DNA from: Anaeramoeba flamelloides
Taxonomy: Eukaryota; Metamonada; Anaeramoebidae
DNA: 64,000 nucleotides
NCBI GenBank assembly: GCA_027625915.1
Contig: JANTQA010000019.1
Coordinates: 1,245,001 to 1,309,000 of the forward strand
Direction: 5' to 3'
Shown here piece by piece: positions 1 through 12,985 of this stretch. The position numbers and the translations under genes were made by a program. Below the pieces are notes generated by a model that did not search any database, was not told where the DNA came from, and saw only the letters and a list, made by a program, of their open reading frames with translations. The first letter of the stretch is position 1; each line of letters opens with the position of its first letter.

Positions 1-1515
1 AAAATTTTCCATTTTTAAATCAAAAACATTTTTTCTTATTTTGTAAAATTATTTTTGTTTTTTTTTTTTCTTTTCTTTTTATTTTCATTTGTTTTTGAAA
101 AAGTAAATTTGAAAAAAAAAAAAAAATGTTTGAAAATCCAAATTAACATAAAGAATAGTGAGACTTTGAATTTTCTTTTAAAATACATACATTTAAAATT
201 AAAAGATCTTATTGTCAACAATTTATATTTTCCAAAGAAATTGAGAACGTTTGCTAGATGTAGTTCCGATCAATGAGCCTAAAATTTTTTTTAATATTTT
301 TTTTTTTTTTGAAATTTATTGTTTGTTCAAGTATTTTTTTTAAAATTATCGTCTCCAATCCGAAATTTATTATTTTTGATATTTCTCAACAATCTTAGTT
401 TGGTTTATTCTAAAACAAATAGTGAATTTTTCATTTTTGGCTGGGTTCTATGAGTGAAATTAAGTTTATTTTCTAAAAGTATTTTAAATTTAATTAATAT
501 ATTTCAAAGGGTAATCATCAAATTTGAATATTAAATAATTATTTATTGATTGGAATTGATATAAAATATTTTTTTTTTTTGATTTTTCAGTTAAGTTTTA
601 TTTAATTTTTGATTTAAATAAAAACCAGGTACTCTTCAGCACTCTACAAAACCTCAAAAAAACATAGGTACTTCACGGACACTTTTGTTACGTTTTCTAG
701 GATTTACAAATAATAGAGTAAAAATAGTAGTTTTTACTCAATTCTTTTGAATCCTGTAAATACTAGTACTCTGAATAATTAACACAATGTATTTTTTTTT
801 TATCTATTTTAGTTTTATTAGATATATAGAGTATTCTCAAAACTATTCGTTATTATCTATCAAAGTAAATATCCCAAAATCTAATTAAACGAAAATTCAC
901 CTATCCATTTCTTTAAAATCTTTTACCCCAGAAAAAAAAAACCTTTTTCTCTTGACGAGAGACTTTGAAAAAGGATAATACAAATAGTAACAATAAATAC
1001 AATAGCCTAAAGAATTTGAAGTTCTGGAATTTTGATTATATTGGGAATAAACTTTATTATTAAAGATGAAAAGTTATTGAAAGTAGAATTTTTGCCTAAC
1101 TTTTTTTTTTTTCAATTTTTTTTTTTCGTACTAATCAAGCCACAACACAAATTACAATATTTTTTTTACGATCTAACCAAGATTTTGTTTTTTTTAATAT
1201 TTTTCCCTTTCAAGATTTTTTATTTTTAATGGTTAAAGTTTAATATATCAAACTATTCTAAATTTTGATAAAAACAAACGCCAACACAAAATAATAAAAT
1301 ATTTTAAAATCAAAAATAATAAAAGATACAAAAACATATAAAAAATGAATCACACGATATTTTTGAAAATAAGAGGGAATTTGAATTTATAATTGATTAT
1401 TTAAAACCCAAAAACAAAACAAAAATAAAAATAAAAATATTCAAGCTAATTTTCAATTAAAACTTTTAAAGATTATATTAATAAAATAAATAAAAAAATA
1501 TAATAAAAAAGAAAT
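1..1515. other. non-coding left edge
   Basis: Downstream flank of the PKB gene. It is A+T-rich with long T and A runs and contains one copy of the GTGCC/GGCAC foldback repeat family (about 623-775). I see no gene in it: the short open frames are of low-complexity Phe/Lys type and have no recognisable similarity. Confidence 0.6.
623..775. repeat. GGCAC foldback repeat, copy G1
   Basis: Diverged copy of a family seen six times here (12.7, 21.8, 48.7, 54.4 and 60.7 kb). It shows the family's GTACTCTTCAGCACTCTAC run followed by a hairpin of TTTTCTAGGATTTAC with its imperfect complement GAATCCTGTAAATACTAG around an internal run of AGAGTAAAAATAG. Assignment rests on shared word order, not on an alignment. 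Confidence 0.5.
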
Positions 1516-4500
1516 TTAATTATTCATAACACCAATCCCGTCCACTCTGCCTATAAATGTAAATCCATCAAAAGTGTCTTGGTTGACTTTGCCAATCACA
1601 CTCACTTTAACCAAAGAATCTTCAACTTTTTCCTCTGTGAATTCTTCATCAAAGTTACCAACATCAGTGATATCCTCGATTTTTGGTATAAAAAGCGGGG
1701 TATATTCCCGATTATAGACCTTTTTCCAATCGATCCCGTTAAAGAATGGATGGTTTTGAATTTGAGTAAACCCCTTTACACCTAATCTTGTAAGTGGATT
1801 ACGATCTAATAATTTTTCAATTAAATCTCTCGCTTCATCTTCAATATAAAATGGGACTGTTAATTTTTTCCGGATAATAAATTCAAATACTTCTTCAACA
1901 TCATCTGAATAAAATGGGGGTGAACCAGTTAGCATTTCATATAGAAGGATACCTATTTTGATCGTAATTGAATCGAAAAATTAAAAAAAATATAATATTT
2001 AAAGTTAAGAAAGGAAAAATTATTGAAGAATATTTAGATTTTTTTTTTCAAGTTTTTCTCATTAAAAATGAAGTAATAAAGATTTATAAATTATAAATAA
2101 TTACCTAAGGACCACCAATCAACAATTTCATTATAAGGAGTATCCAAAATGATTTCCGGTGCCAAATATTCTGGTGTGCCACAGAATGTACCAGTTTTAC
2201 CACCAAATTTTTTATTTAAATCTGTTTTTACCAATCCAAAATCTGTAATTTTAATATGTCCCTCTTGATCTAGTAATACATTTTCTGGTTTTAAATCCCT
2301 ATAAACAACATCCATTTTGTGCAAATGATCAAGTGCTAACATAATTTCCGCAATATATAATTTTGCTCGATCTTGTGGCAATTTCCCCTCTTCACTAATT
2401 CGTGTAAACAATTCCCCACCTGGGGCATAATCTAATGCCATATACAATTTTTCTGTGGTTTGAAAGGAGTAATGCAAGCCAACTAAAAATGGGTGTCTTA
2501 CTCTCATTAATACATCCCTTTCAGACAATGTATGAAGTATCTGTTTATGATCAGCCAGCATCCCTTTTTGCAAACTCTTCATTGCATATACCTTTTTTGT
2601 ATCTTTTTTTTTGACTAACATGACCTATTTTAGAATTTTTTGATTTTAATTGTTAACATTAATTGGTGGGTTTTTAAGGGTTAGAGGATTAATTATTTTT
2701 GAGGAAAATAGATTAATATTTTTTAGATGGTTTGTTTTTTTTGTATTAGCTAATACAAATTTTAAATCAGAAAAGATCTTGTAAATTGTATAGAATTCTT
2801 TTAGACGAATCTTATATATCTAATATTTAATTATTATTTAAATTTATGATAGTTCAAAACGTAAAAACTTATCCAAGTGATTAAAAAAGAAAAAGAGATA
2901 AATCTTGCATAAGAATTTTTTTTTTTTTTTTTTTTTTTTGGTTTAAGAGCTCTGGAAATTAAAAGGAAATGATTGAGTTTTGTTTTTTCAATAAAATGAT
3001 AGGTAATAACCAGTCTATATTTTTAAATTCAAATTTTAAATCAATTGAAAATAAGTTACAACTTTGACAATTTTTTACAGAATGGCACCTGTGAAAATAT
3101 TTCTTTACTTGAAGTAAGGGTTTTAATCAGACTATCACCAATAAAATAATTAAAGCACAATTCGAGAAAATTTTTGAGAAAGTAAACTTGAAAAAAACAT
3201 TGATCAAAAATTACATTACTTGTAAAAAAAAATATTTAAGGGAGTATCTCACTGAAACCATTTTTGACAGTCTGAGTTTATTGGAAATCAAATCATTGAA
3301 ATCTTTTCTTTTGCCAAATAAATGAATGTTTAATTAAAAAGGAGAGTGTCAGATATCCTCGTATAATGATAATTTCATACCAATTAAAAAATGGAAATCA
3401 AAAAAATGAAAAAATTGATCGAGAAATAATAGATAAAAACACTTTATTTCTTGATTAAATCGGTAATATTTGATACAATTATTTATTCTTTACTTGAATT
3501 TTATTTTTAATTCTGAATTTCAAAAACTTTTGTTTGAAAAATTATTGATGAAAAAATTACTTTATAATCCAAAAGAATTTTATAAATGAATTTTAATTAT
3601 CCTAATTTTCATTTAATTCTAGTTTGAGTTCAGACAATATTGTCTATTTTTAATTCTTCTTCAGAAATAAAGATTTATTGGATAGATTGGGTTTGAGTTG
3701 ATAATTATTTATTTTGACTTAAATTGAAAAATCAAAATAATTCTGAATTCTTATTTCAATTTTTTCTCAATTTTGTTACTTTTCTTCATGAGGCTGAATC
3801 CTTATGTGGTTATTTTTTGATTTCAAGAATTCAATCTCTTACTTTAATTTTTGAAACAGTATTTTTTGTTTTTGGTTTATTTTGATAAAATGATAGAAAT
3901 TAGAATTTTTAAAGTAAATTTGCAAAAAAATATTTTGTAAAATATTAATAAATAGTAGTGGGAAGAGAATTTCAAGGGAATCACCTGTTTACTCTTATTT
4001 CATAAATTAAGAAGTTACAAAAACAAATCTTGGAATATACTTTAATCGAAATTTTTTTTTTTTTTCATTTTTGATTTCAACAAATTTATTTGGAATTGTG
4101 ATCTTTTGAGTTTGGTTCTAATAAAGAAAAGATTTATTTAAAATACAGACCTTTTCGGTTCTATTTTTTTTGGTTTATTCTAGGATTAATTTCAAACATT
4201 CGTATAAACACATTCCTAGATCCAAAACCAAATTTAATAAAACTAAAAAATTTTATCAAAAAAATGTTCAAAAAATTTGCAAAAAATGAAAGATTCAACT
4301 CTGAATTCCTTTCGCTTTCTTTTTACAAATAGATTCAGTGAATGGTGTTTTGGTTTCAAAGTTTCAATATCTGGTGGTACTCAACAAAATATTTTTCCAC
4401 AAAGATCAAACCATTAAAAATTTTCGAAATGATAAAATAGTCCAACTTGCTTAAAATAGCGAGAAAATACGATTAGTGTCATTCCATGAAATAGGTTTTT

Positions 4501-6170
4501 TTGATGAACTCCCCTGGTTTGGAATTCTCCAGAGTTTTTTGAATCCGTTTACTGGTATTTGAATTATAAATGGGAATAATTTTCACTTCATTTTCAATTT
4601 CCTTTTTCAAATTGAGATTGAAGCCCACTTCTTTGAAGACTCTATTCAGCAAAGAAAAATATGGAAAGGAAGTGATAATTTTTTCCCTATTTAGAATTCA
4701 AAAACCAGTATTTTGTTTTCTATAAAGTTAAATTTGTATGTTGTTCAATTTATTTTCCAATAAACAACAATCAGTTTTTGGTTCAATTTTAAGACAATCG
4801 TTTTCAGTGTTTTTTTTTTTTTTCATTTAGAATCATAAATAGAAAAATTAATCAAGTTTAAGAGATTTTTCTGTTGTAAAACATATTGATTTTTATTATT
4901 ATGCCGTTTTGAGAAAAGTGAAAACTTTTTCAGAATTAAAACTTTGTTAAAGTTTTCTCCTTTTATAAAGAGTGACGTATCAACCTTTTAATGTGGTGTC
5001 GAGATTGGGATGTAAAGAAAAGCACTTTTTGTTTTAAAAATTTTTCACTTTAACAAAATAGTTAGAATAAAATTTGTCAAATTAATCAGAAAATTGAAAA
5101 ATAATTAAGATCTTATAAAACCCAAATGCTCTTTTTGAACGACAAAAAATTATATTCAGTTTTACAAAAAAAATAATATTAAAAAATAAATCTTTTGCAA
5201 AACAATGAATTAAAATTGTAAAGAGTTCGAAAATTATTAAAAGTTGGTCAACTTTATTTATTTATTTATTTATTTATTGGGAGAAAGGAGTAATAAAAGA
5301 AAAAACCAATAATCAAAAAATTTTTGTTTCTTTTTAAATTAATTTGGTTTTTTTGTCAAAAATTTATTATTTTCAAAAAAAAACTAATTAATTATTTTTA
5401 AAAAAAAAATTTTTGATCAAAAAAAACTAAACTTTTCAAAGATAAACCTGTAATATTTTTTTGTGACTTTTCTTTGTGTTGTGTGATTAAAATTAATTTT
5501 GTTTCTTTCAAATCGGAATCAGAAATATAAGAATATAAAAAAGTTGTATTTGAATAATATTAAAAAAAACAAATCTTTGAACTTACTTTTCCATATGTTC
5601 CTCTTCCAATAACAGAAAGAAGTTTGAAATCTTCTAAGGAGACCTTGTCACCTTTAAAGCGTTTTGTTGTGTTTGTAATAGCCTCCACCCATTCGTTTTG
5701 TTCTTTTTCAGAAGACGCAGCGATATAAAAAGAATTTTTTTGAGGTATAGTTATTGCAATCACCCATTTTTTCCATCGTTTTTTGGTTTTTACAACCGTT
5801 ATCCCCTCGGTTAAAGGAAGTAAACCTTTGGGCAGTTTCCCCTTTTAGTTGATTTGGTAAGCAATTAATGTGAATTAATAAACCAGACAAGAAAGTTAAT
5901 AGATGCAAAAGAAAGAAAAGCTTATTTGCCAAAAAAAAAAAAAAAAAAAAGATCCAAACGTTCTCATTCTTATAGTACGACAAAATGTTTCCAGAGATCA
6001 TAAACCACCTTTAGTAAATAAATTTCAAACATTGGCAAAAATACAAAAAAGATGAATTAAAATAAGGAAATACAAAAGAAAAAATTTCAACGAACAAACC
6101 TTTTTTTCCATTTTTTAATCAGGTGTCCTTGTTTTGAAAGGTAGCCTTGTTTAGTAATTTGTTTACTCAT
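1516..6170 (-). CDS. AKT/PKB-like protein kinase (PH + AGC kinase)
   Basis: Five exons: 6170-6100, 6008-5960, 5841-5587, 2624-2105, 1952-1516, giving 1332 nt and 443 residues; every junction is GT-AG and in phase. Residues 6-101 are a PH domain with the basic PIP3-binding pattern around Lys22/Arg24-Trp25. The kinase domain runs from about 111 to 368: Gly loop GRGTYG (119-124), catalytic Lys141, YRDLKPEN (Asp235), DFG (Asp253), activation-loop Thr271 in GTFCGTPEYLAPE. The C-tail ends with a hydrophobic motif FDGFTF, phospho-acceptor Thr430 where human AKT1 has Ser473; I see no Thr-Pro turn motif. Family knowledge: PIP3-recruited kinase at the plasma membrane, activated by PDK1 and TORC2. The first Met follows an upstream stop-rich stretch and starts the PH domain, so the start looks right. 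The length is close to known AKTs (about 480). The third intron is 2962 bp and carries repeats. Confidence 0.94.
4065..4400 (-). repeat. dispersed repeat R, copy in PKB intron
   Basis: Matches, in inverted orientation, the stretch at about 35105-35450, including the shared words CTAGATCCAAA, GATTCAACTCTGAATT and AAAGTTTCAATATCT in the same order. A weaker third copy lies at 43186-43375. No open frame and no clear terminal inverted repeats, so its class is unknown. Confidence 0.6.
5256..5312 (-). repeat. retroposon-like 3' tail, copy 1
   Basis: A (TTTA)n run joined to GGGAGAAAGGAGTAATAAAAG. Read on the minus strand this is a unique end TTACTCCTTTCTC followed by an A-rich microsatellite tail, as at the 3' ends of SINEs and some LINEs. 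The same junction with a different tail unit occurs near 22600 and 48560. Confidence 0.5.
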
Positions 6171-8239
6171 AAACAGTAAGGAGTATTTCTCAATAAAAAA
6201 TAACAAAAGTTTAAAGATAAAAAAAAATAAAAAGTTAAAATTAAAATTTTTGAAAAGAGAAAAAATTCGAAAGTTAATTCGTGAAAATACTTTTCACTAA
6301 CATTCTAGATTTGTATTCCCAAACAGTATTCAATTGAAATTCCAAGTAAAAAAAAGAAGGAATTTGTTCTTTCAAATATTTGATCTTTTTTTCTCAAGAA
6401 TTAGAACAGAATTGAGTTGGTAAATTAGATCCTATTGTTTTATTGAATTAATTTGTCATCTGATCAACTTTTTTTTTTTTCCTCCCTTATTGATCATATT
6501 CCGGAAATAGAAGAAAGAACTGGGTATTAAAATACTTTCAAAACTGTTTCACAAGGTTTTTCAAGTCTTGTAATATTTAAAAATTATTTAACTAAGGGCA
6601 AAAAAAACTATTTCATGTCAAACATTTTTACTTGAAATGAATCTACCTTATCAGAAAGGAAACAAAAAAATATATTTTTCAAGAGATCTATTCAATTCTG
6701 ATCTGATGGGTTCGTAAACTATTTGGTGAAACCCTTGAAAAAATATTTGTAAAAGGCAAATTATTATTTTCTTCAAATTTTTCTAAAAATTACCCGTTTG
6801 GTAAAACTTTACTCGAAACAATTGAATAGTGTTTGAATGGCTTTTTAAAAATTCAATATTTTTGGAAAGACAAAAAAATCAAATTGTTTGAAATATCTTT
6901 AAAGGATAAAAGGGTGTACTTTTTGATTAACATATTTTTAGTGAAAAAAATTTTCATTCAACTTTCTCGAATTAATTTACAAGTTATTGGCAAAATTAAA
7001 CAGTTTAATTGATCAGATCTTTGTTATATTATCATTTTCCCTTTTAGGAGTGGCAACATTAATGATCTTTTTTTTATGTTAAGTTTAATTAAAATACTTT
7101 AACTTTATTTTCCAATTCAAGGTATTTCATCAAAGTATTTCCTAGAGTAAACCAAGTGTTGGGTTGATGATTTACAAAAATTTTAGTTTTTTTTTGCAGA
7201 ATTATTTTTTTATGAAACGAGAAAAGAATTAACTTTGTCAAAAAATAAAGTGAATAAAATATTAGTGTATTCTTGAAATTTCTTGACAAAACTTATTTTC
7301 CATCATAAATCTGAATTGATCAATTTGGTTTTGTTATTCTTAAGTTAAATTCTTTAAAAATAGAAAAGAGATTGTCTTTAAATTCAAATAATTGCCATTT
7401 AAACAACAAAATTTGTATTTTGAAATAGGAAAACTCTTCTTAGCAAAAAATAATTGAGAAAAAAGTCATACCCTTGAGATTGACATTCTTGGAACTTGAT
7501 AGAAACCTACTCTCGTTTTAAAAAAAATAATAGATCGTAAAGATAAGTTGAGGTTAAGAATACTTTCATAAATAATATTTTTTTAAATAAAACTTCAACT
7601 TTTTTCTGCTTTCCAAAGTTGTTTTTGTTTTTAATATTGTTTCGAAAACAATTAGAAAAAAAAAAAAAACAAAAATTTCATTCTTGATTCCATTCGGTGT
7701 GGATTTTCAATTAAAAAAGTGAAACAAAAATACACTATCTATCTAATTTTTTCAAAAAAAGTAATGTAATATCTAACAATTTTAAACGATGAAAAATGAT
7801 AATTCAAAAAATCAAACCAGGTCATCTTTCACCAAAAGGTTTCTTTTTTTTAGATCACGAAATTTTTTAATAAATATTCTTTTATGAGATTTTGGAAAAA
7901 CGAAAATTGAACAGTAAGGTTATGAAAACAAATCCAAAATTAAAAAAAAGAGTAAGTTATTTTTATTTTGGAGTGGAAAATAATTAATATCAACACTTTC
8001 GTAAAAATAATCGTTGTATTTTTTATTTCACTTTTTTTTTTCAACATCTCGGTCAAAGTTTCGATTCTACCGATGCTGGGTGATTAGGGTCTTTTATTTT
8101 CACTTCTCAAAAAGAAATTTCATTTTTAAGAAATTGATTAAAAAAATAGACACTTTTGTAGTTCAAAACATTACACACAAAAATTAAAAAATCAATTCGA
8201 ATCAGAATTTTGAATGAAAAAGTGAATAAATAAATAACT
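6171..8239. other. intergenic, no feature seen
   Basis: Upstream region of the PKB gene. A+T-rich with homopolymer runs; I see no coding frame, repeat pair or RNA gene that I can support. Confidence 0.5.
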
Positions 8240-8243
8240 TTAA

Positions 8244-9008
8244 GGGTCAAGTCATTCTCGTTTAAAATAATTTTCCAGAATGGAAAAAAAAAATTTTGTA
8301 ATTTTTATGTGAGAACGATAAAAATTAAAAAATAACCAACATGTTAAACATGATCGATCTCCAAAAATCAACAATTATAAAAGGTTACATTTTTCGAAAA
8401 AAACTGAAGAAAGGTACTCAACTAACAATATGAATCTTCAGAATATATAATTTTGAATCCAATTGTGTTAGTTTCGAAGTGTCACTCTTTGGGACTTTTT
8501 GAAGTTTTTTCATTTTATTTTTTACTATTCTCAAATGTGTTATTTTTTTTCTCAAGAATGTTACAAAATCCTTACTTTGTCAAATAGAGAGGGTTACAAT
8601 CTAACCACAAATTAGATAAAATCGAATTAAATTGATTGTGTACTTAAAGTAAATAATTTGTTTGGATTTGAAGAAATTTTAACCCTTTAGAAAATTTAAA
8701 AATAAGAAACAAGTATTTTTTTGAAAATTTATTTTTTTGGAACTGAAGAACATTTTTAAACTTTTTTTTTTTGGATTTTTTGTCAAGTAGATCCTTTTAA
8801 ATTTATTTTATGTATTTGAATTTTTTCAATGAATACCTTTTAAATTAATTATTTTAATTGGACTTTTTGTCAAATAGAGCTCCTTTCAAAATTTTTTTTT
8901 GTTAATTGAATTTTGTCAATCAAAAGAGGGGCAATTCCACAATACACTTATTGAGTTTCATGCCACTCATTGAGTATGGATCAAATACACAGCAAACGAC
9001 ATAGATCC
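8244..9008 (-). mobile_element. TTAA-flanked MITE family T, copy T2 (degenerate)
   Basis: About 765 bp, flanked by TTAA at 8240-8243 and 9009-9012. The left end GGGTCAAGTCATT and the right end GACATAGATCC are imperfect complements. It aligns in inverted orientation along its length with copy T1 at 11474-12149 (shared internal words TGAATTTTGTCAA, GGAGATCGATC-like and GTGTCACTCTTTGGG). No transposase frame. TTAA target sites are known for piggyBac and Kolobok elements; the family here is inferred, not proven. Confidence 0.65.
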
Positions 9009-9914
9009 TTAATTATAAAAAATACCCAAATCTCTCAGTTTCGGGTCTTTATCAGATAATAACCAAACCTAAAATACTATAAATTCAGAAAGACCCTTAA
9101 CAGATTTTAATGAACAAATTCAAATTTGCAAATTTTTCAAACTTTTAACAGTAACTGTAAAAAAATATTATGAACAACTTGGAAATTGTTAGTATTTATC
9201 GGTTTTGAAAGAGAATTAAGAAATACTCAAATACAATTCAAAATTTTTAATAGACCACAACTTGAAAAAATTTGTCCAAAAAAAAACTGCTCAAAATTTT
9301 TTATTTTCGAAATACATGCACACAATAAAGATTATTATACACAACAATTTTGAAAAAGGTTTTCAGCTTTATTAGATAATAATGGGAATTACAAAAAAAT
9401 GAAAATTTTTAATAAAATTTTTTTCTCATTTGTTTTTTGTAACATTTTTGAAATTTTTATTTGTATTGGTGAAAAGATTATTTTCATCTCTTTTTTTAAT
9501 ATCCCAAAAAGAATTTTATTTTTCAATTTAAAAATAATTTTTTTTTATTTGTTTTAACAGATATCCTAAATTAAATTCAAAAAACTGTTTTTTTTCTGTT
9601 TTTGGAATATTTTTTATTAATTTATTTTTTCCAGGTTTGATTTTTAATGTATATTCCCTGTTTTTTTCTTCGACAAATTGTTTGATCATTAAAATTTTTT
9701 CATTCTTAGTGAACAATATAAAGTTCATTTGTGATAACTAATTTCAAGTAAAAAATACCCAGAAAATAGGCTTTTTTTTCAAAAGTTAGTAATTGTGTAA
9801 AAGAGGGTAATCAAATCTTAATTAGTTTAATAGCTATCCCAGGTTAAATGACATAAAATTATCCTATCCTTGAAAAAAATAAATTTTAAAAGATGTTTAA
9901 CTGAAATCCAATAA

Positions 9915-10470
9915 GTAGTTTTGACTAATTTTATTCTCAGAATCGATTTTTACAATTGTATGTAAACTTTTACGTTTGAAGAAAAATAATCTTTTTTAAT
10001 CAACTCTAGAAGAAATACTTAATTAGAACCATTCACTAATTGAAATGTTAACAATTGTTTATAATTCAATATTCACCAAACAAAAAAGTAATAATTTTCA
10101 ATACGAATAAATAAATCAAGAGTGTGGGAAAAATTTTGGAGAGAAAATAACAAAAATAATGAATTGGGTATATTTGTAAAAATTCAATTGCGATTATTGA
10201 TCGAAGAAATGATTAGAGACCAGTGACTAATTTGATTTGAATTCTTATATTTGGAAGGACTCGACTTTAACTTAATATCAGCCATTCGAAAAAATTTTTG
10301 ATCAAACGAAACCAGCTTAGTTAATTCAAAAAATGAAATCAAAATAAACGAAACAAAAATTGAAAAAAAATATTTTTATATTTTACAAAAATCAAAATTA
10401 TTTCCAATTTGATTGAAAAGGTATTATTATGATTCTTTTAACGGTTTTAAATTTTGATTTCAAGTTTATA
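9915..10470 (+). mobile_element. Tc1/mariner-like MITE family C, copy C3 (degenerate)
   Basis: Aligns over most of its length with the family C copies at 37660-38199 (inverted) and 44680-45210, for example TTCACTAATTGAAATGTTAA and AAAATTTTGGAGAGAA. The termini are eroded, and no (TA)n flank remains, unlike the other two copies. No coding capacity. Confidence 0.6.
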
Positions 10471-11473
10471 CTCAATTTTTAGTAGGATCATCGAAAGTTG
10501 AATTCGTGAATATTGTTGGAATTCGGAAAATTTCTCAATTTTTTTGTAAAAGAAATTTACATTGTGTAAATTTGACAGAGTTTATAGAACTATTTCAAAA
10601 ATTTTTTAAACCAGTTCCCGCTTCCCACTTGAAAAAAAATCCATTTTGGTATATTTTCGCAACTTTTTATTTTTTAAAATATTTTTAATCTTATTATTGT
10701 TAAAAATTTAGTAAGAAAGTAAAAATAATTTAATGTTTTCATTCTTACATAAACTGTTATCAAAACAAACACTAATTTATGGAAAAAAATTTTTAAAAAT
10801 AATAAATTTTTAATTTTTGGGATAATTTCCTTTAAATAAAATTTTTACTCTTTTAAATTATTTTAAATAAACACATTCATACTACTCAGTATCTCTTTTG
10901 ACTTTTTTTCAAAAGGTTAAAATTAATTAAAATAAGACCAAATATCCCCCCTAAATTTCTAATTTTGATCTTTGTTATTCAACAAAAAATTTGAAAATTT
11001 TTAGGTCTAAATATATAATAGTTGAAACCAATTACCTTTTGTTTACGATTTGTTTTCATTTTTCAAACTTTAAAACAAATTTTTTGAATAATTGATTTTT
11101 TTATATAATACGAATATTAAATTAAAGAAAATAACTTTAATATCGTAATACCTGAATTTCTAATAAAAAAACTTTCAACATATTAAAAATTATTCTTGAT
11201 AAACCAATTTTCAAAAAAATGGGAATAGGAATGTCCTACATGTTATACACTAACAGTTTAAAAAAATGGTACAAAAAGTGCCAGAGAAAATTTCAAAAAC
11301 TTTAAAGAATAAAAATAATATAACTTAAAAAAGATTCCAAAATTCTTTTAGTTTTTTTTTTACTTTGTCTTTCGATTTTTGACATTTTTGATTCAATAAA
11401 AAAAAAAATAATAATAACAATATAGAAATCAGGTTTCTACTTATTAATATGTTTTCAAAATTTATCAACTTAA

Positions 11474-12149
11474 GGGTCTAGTCATTTACCGTGAAAAGGC
11501 ACCATACCCAAGGGGTGACCTGAGACCAAAAAGGGTATTGTGAAATAGGCCTTCTTTTGGTTGACAAAATTCAAATAACAAAAAAAAAAATTCCATAGGA
11601 TCTCTTTGAAAAAAAATTCAACGAAGAAAAAGAATTCTCAATTTCAAAAAATCAAAATTTTAAAAAAAATTCATCTTTTCTCATTTTCTTTTTCAAAAGA
11701 GGTAAATTTCTTAAATTTAAAACAAATTGCTTTCTTGAAGTTCGCAATCAATTTTATTCGATTTAATCTGATTTGTGGTTATTTTAAAACCCCTCTAAAT
11801 TTGACCACATAAGGATTAGGTAATAGTCTTTCAATAAAAATAACTCATTTGAAAAAAGAAAAAAAAAGAAAAAAAAGTCACCAAGATCTCAAAAAGCTCC
11901 AAAGAGCGACACTTCAAAACTGACATAGTTGTTTTCAGAATTGTAATTCACAACCATTCTAATTGGAAATTGAGTGTCGCTCTTTGGGGCTTTTTTCTAA
12001 AAATGTCCTCATTTTTAGTTGTTAATTTTTGGAGATCGATCGTACATCATGGGTTGGTTGGTTTTTGATTGGTGTTACGTCCTCAATAAAATTACTAAAA
12101 AGTTTTTTTCCATTTCAGAATAAAAAATTTCACCGTAATGACTCTACCC
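11474..12149 (+). mobile_element. TTAA-flanked MITE family T, copy T1
   Basis: 676 bp between TTAA at 11470-11473 and 12150-12153. Terminal inverted repeats of about 25 bp: GGGTCTAGTCATTTACCGTG at the left and the complement CACCGTAATGACTCTACCC at the right. An inner hairpin has arms AAAGCTCCAAAGAGCGACAC and GTGTCGCTCTTTGGGGCTTT (about 11894-11992). No transposase frame, so non-autonomous. Copy T2 lies 2.5 kb to the left in opposite orientation. Confidence 0.75.
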
Positions 12150-12726
12150 TTAAAGATTTTTTTTTGTTGAATTTGTAAATTATTACAAATTTATATTAGT
12201 TTCAACAATTTTAACTTTTCATGAAATATTTTGATTAAAAATTGACCAAATAATTAGATTTATAGAAGAAATATCACTGGATATCACTTGTATAAAAAAA
12301 ATTGTCTAAAAAAAAGTTAGACTAAACTACTTTGTTCATTAACCTTTCATTTTTAATAATAGAGTTTATTTACAATATAACCAAAATTCCAGATATTTAA
12401 ATTCGTGATGCTATTTTATTTATTGTTGCTATTTGAACCACCTTTTTTCAAAATTTTTAGTCAAGAAAGATGGCTACTTTTTCGGCTAAAAGGTTTTAAA
12501 TAAACTGTATGATGAATTTAAGATTAATTCACCTTGGGGTGGGGGTATTTACTTTGATAGATTATAAAAGTTAGTTTTTATTATGTTGTAATCATATAAT
12601 AAAAATGAAATAGAGAAAAAAATTATTATGATAATTATATGAAAGAGTTCGAGGTTTTTTTTGACTTTTTTTATATTTCGAAAATCTATTAAATTTTCTA
12701 ATAAAAAAAAATTTGAAAAAAACTTA

Positions 12727-12985
12727 ATGGGGGTATCCATAGAGTGTTGTAAAGTGCCTTTCATGTATACTCGATTTTTCAGAATACAAAAGAATTGGAT
12801 AAAATCTCTTATTTTAATTAATTCTTTTAATTTTGGAAAAGCTTATAGACAATGTCCATCAAGTGCCTTAGAGGGGTGCCAAGTGCCTAGGCTTTTCCGA
12901 ATTGTAAAGAATTAAACCAAATCAAAAGAATTTACTCTGTTGGTTTAAATTTTGATAAAACTAACGAAAAGTGTCCTCCTTTTTT
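12727..12985. repeat. GGCAC foldback repeat, copy G2
   Basis: Contains AAGTGCCTTAGAGGGGTGCC followed by AAGTGCCTAGG and a hairpin made from TTTTTCAGAATACAAAAGAA, an A/T core with a TAAAATC run, and TTCCGAATTGTAAAGAATT. Same module order as copies G3-G6. Confidence 0.6.

Noticed and set aside
5708-6001. 97-codon frame reading through the PKB introns
   Set aside because: It contains the true PH exon but runs through an intron with a long T tract; phase-consistent GT-AG junctions give a complete PH domain instead.
10506-10688. 60-codon plus-strand frame (MNIVGIRKISQFF...)
   Set aside because: No similarity, adjacent to a degenerate MITE, A+T-biased residues only.
12549-12764. Minus-strand 71-codon frame near the G2 repeat
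   Set aside because: Ile/Phe/Lys-only composition typical of random A+T-rich DNA.
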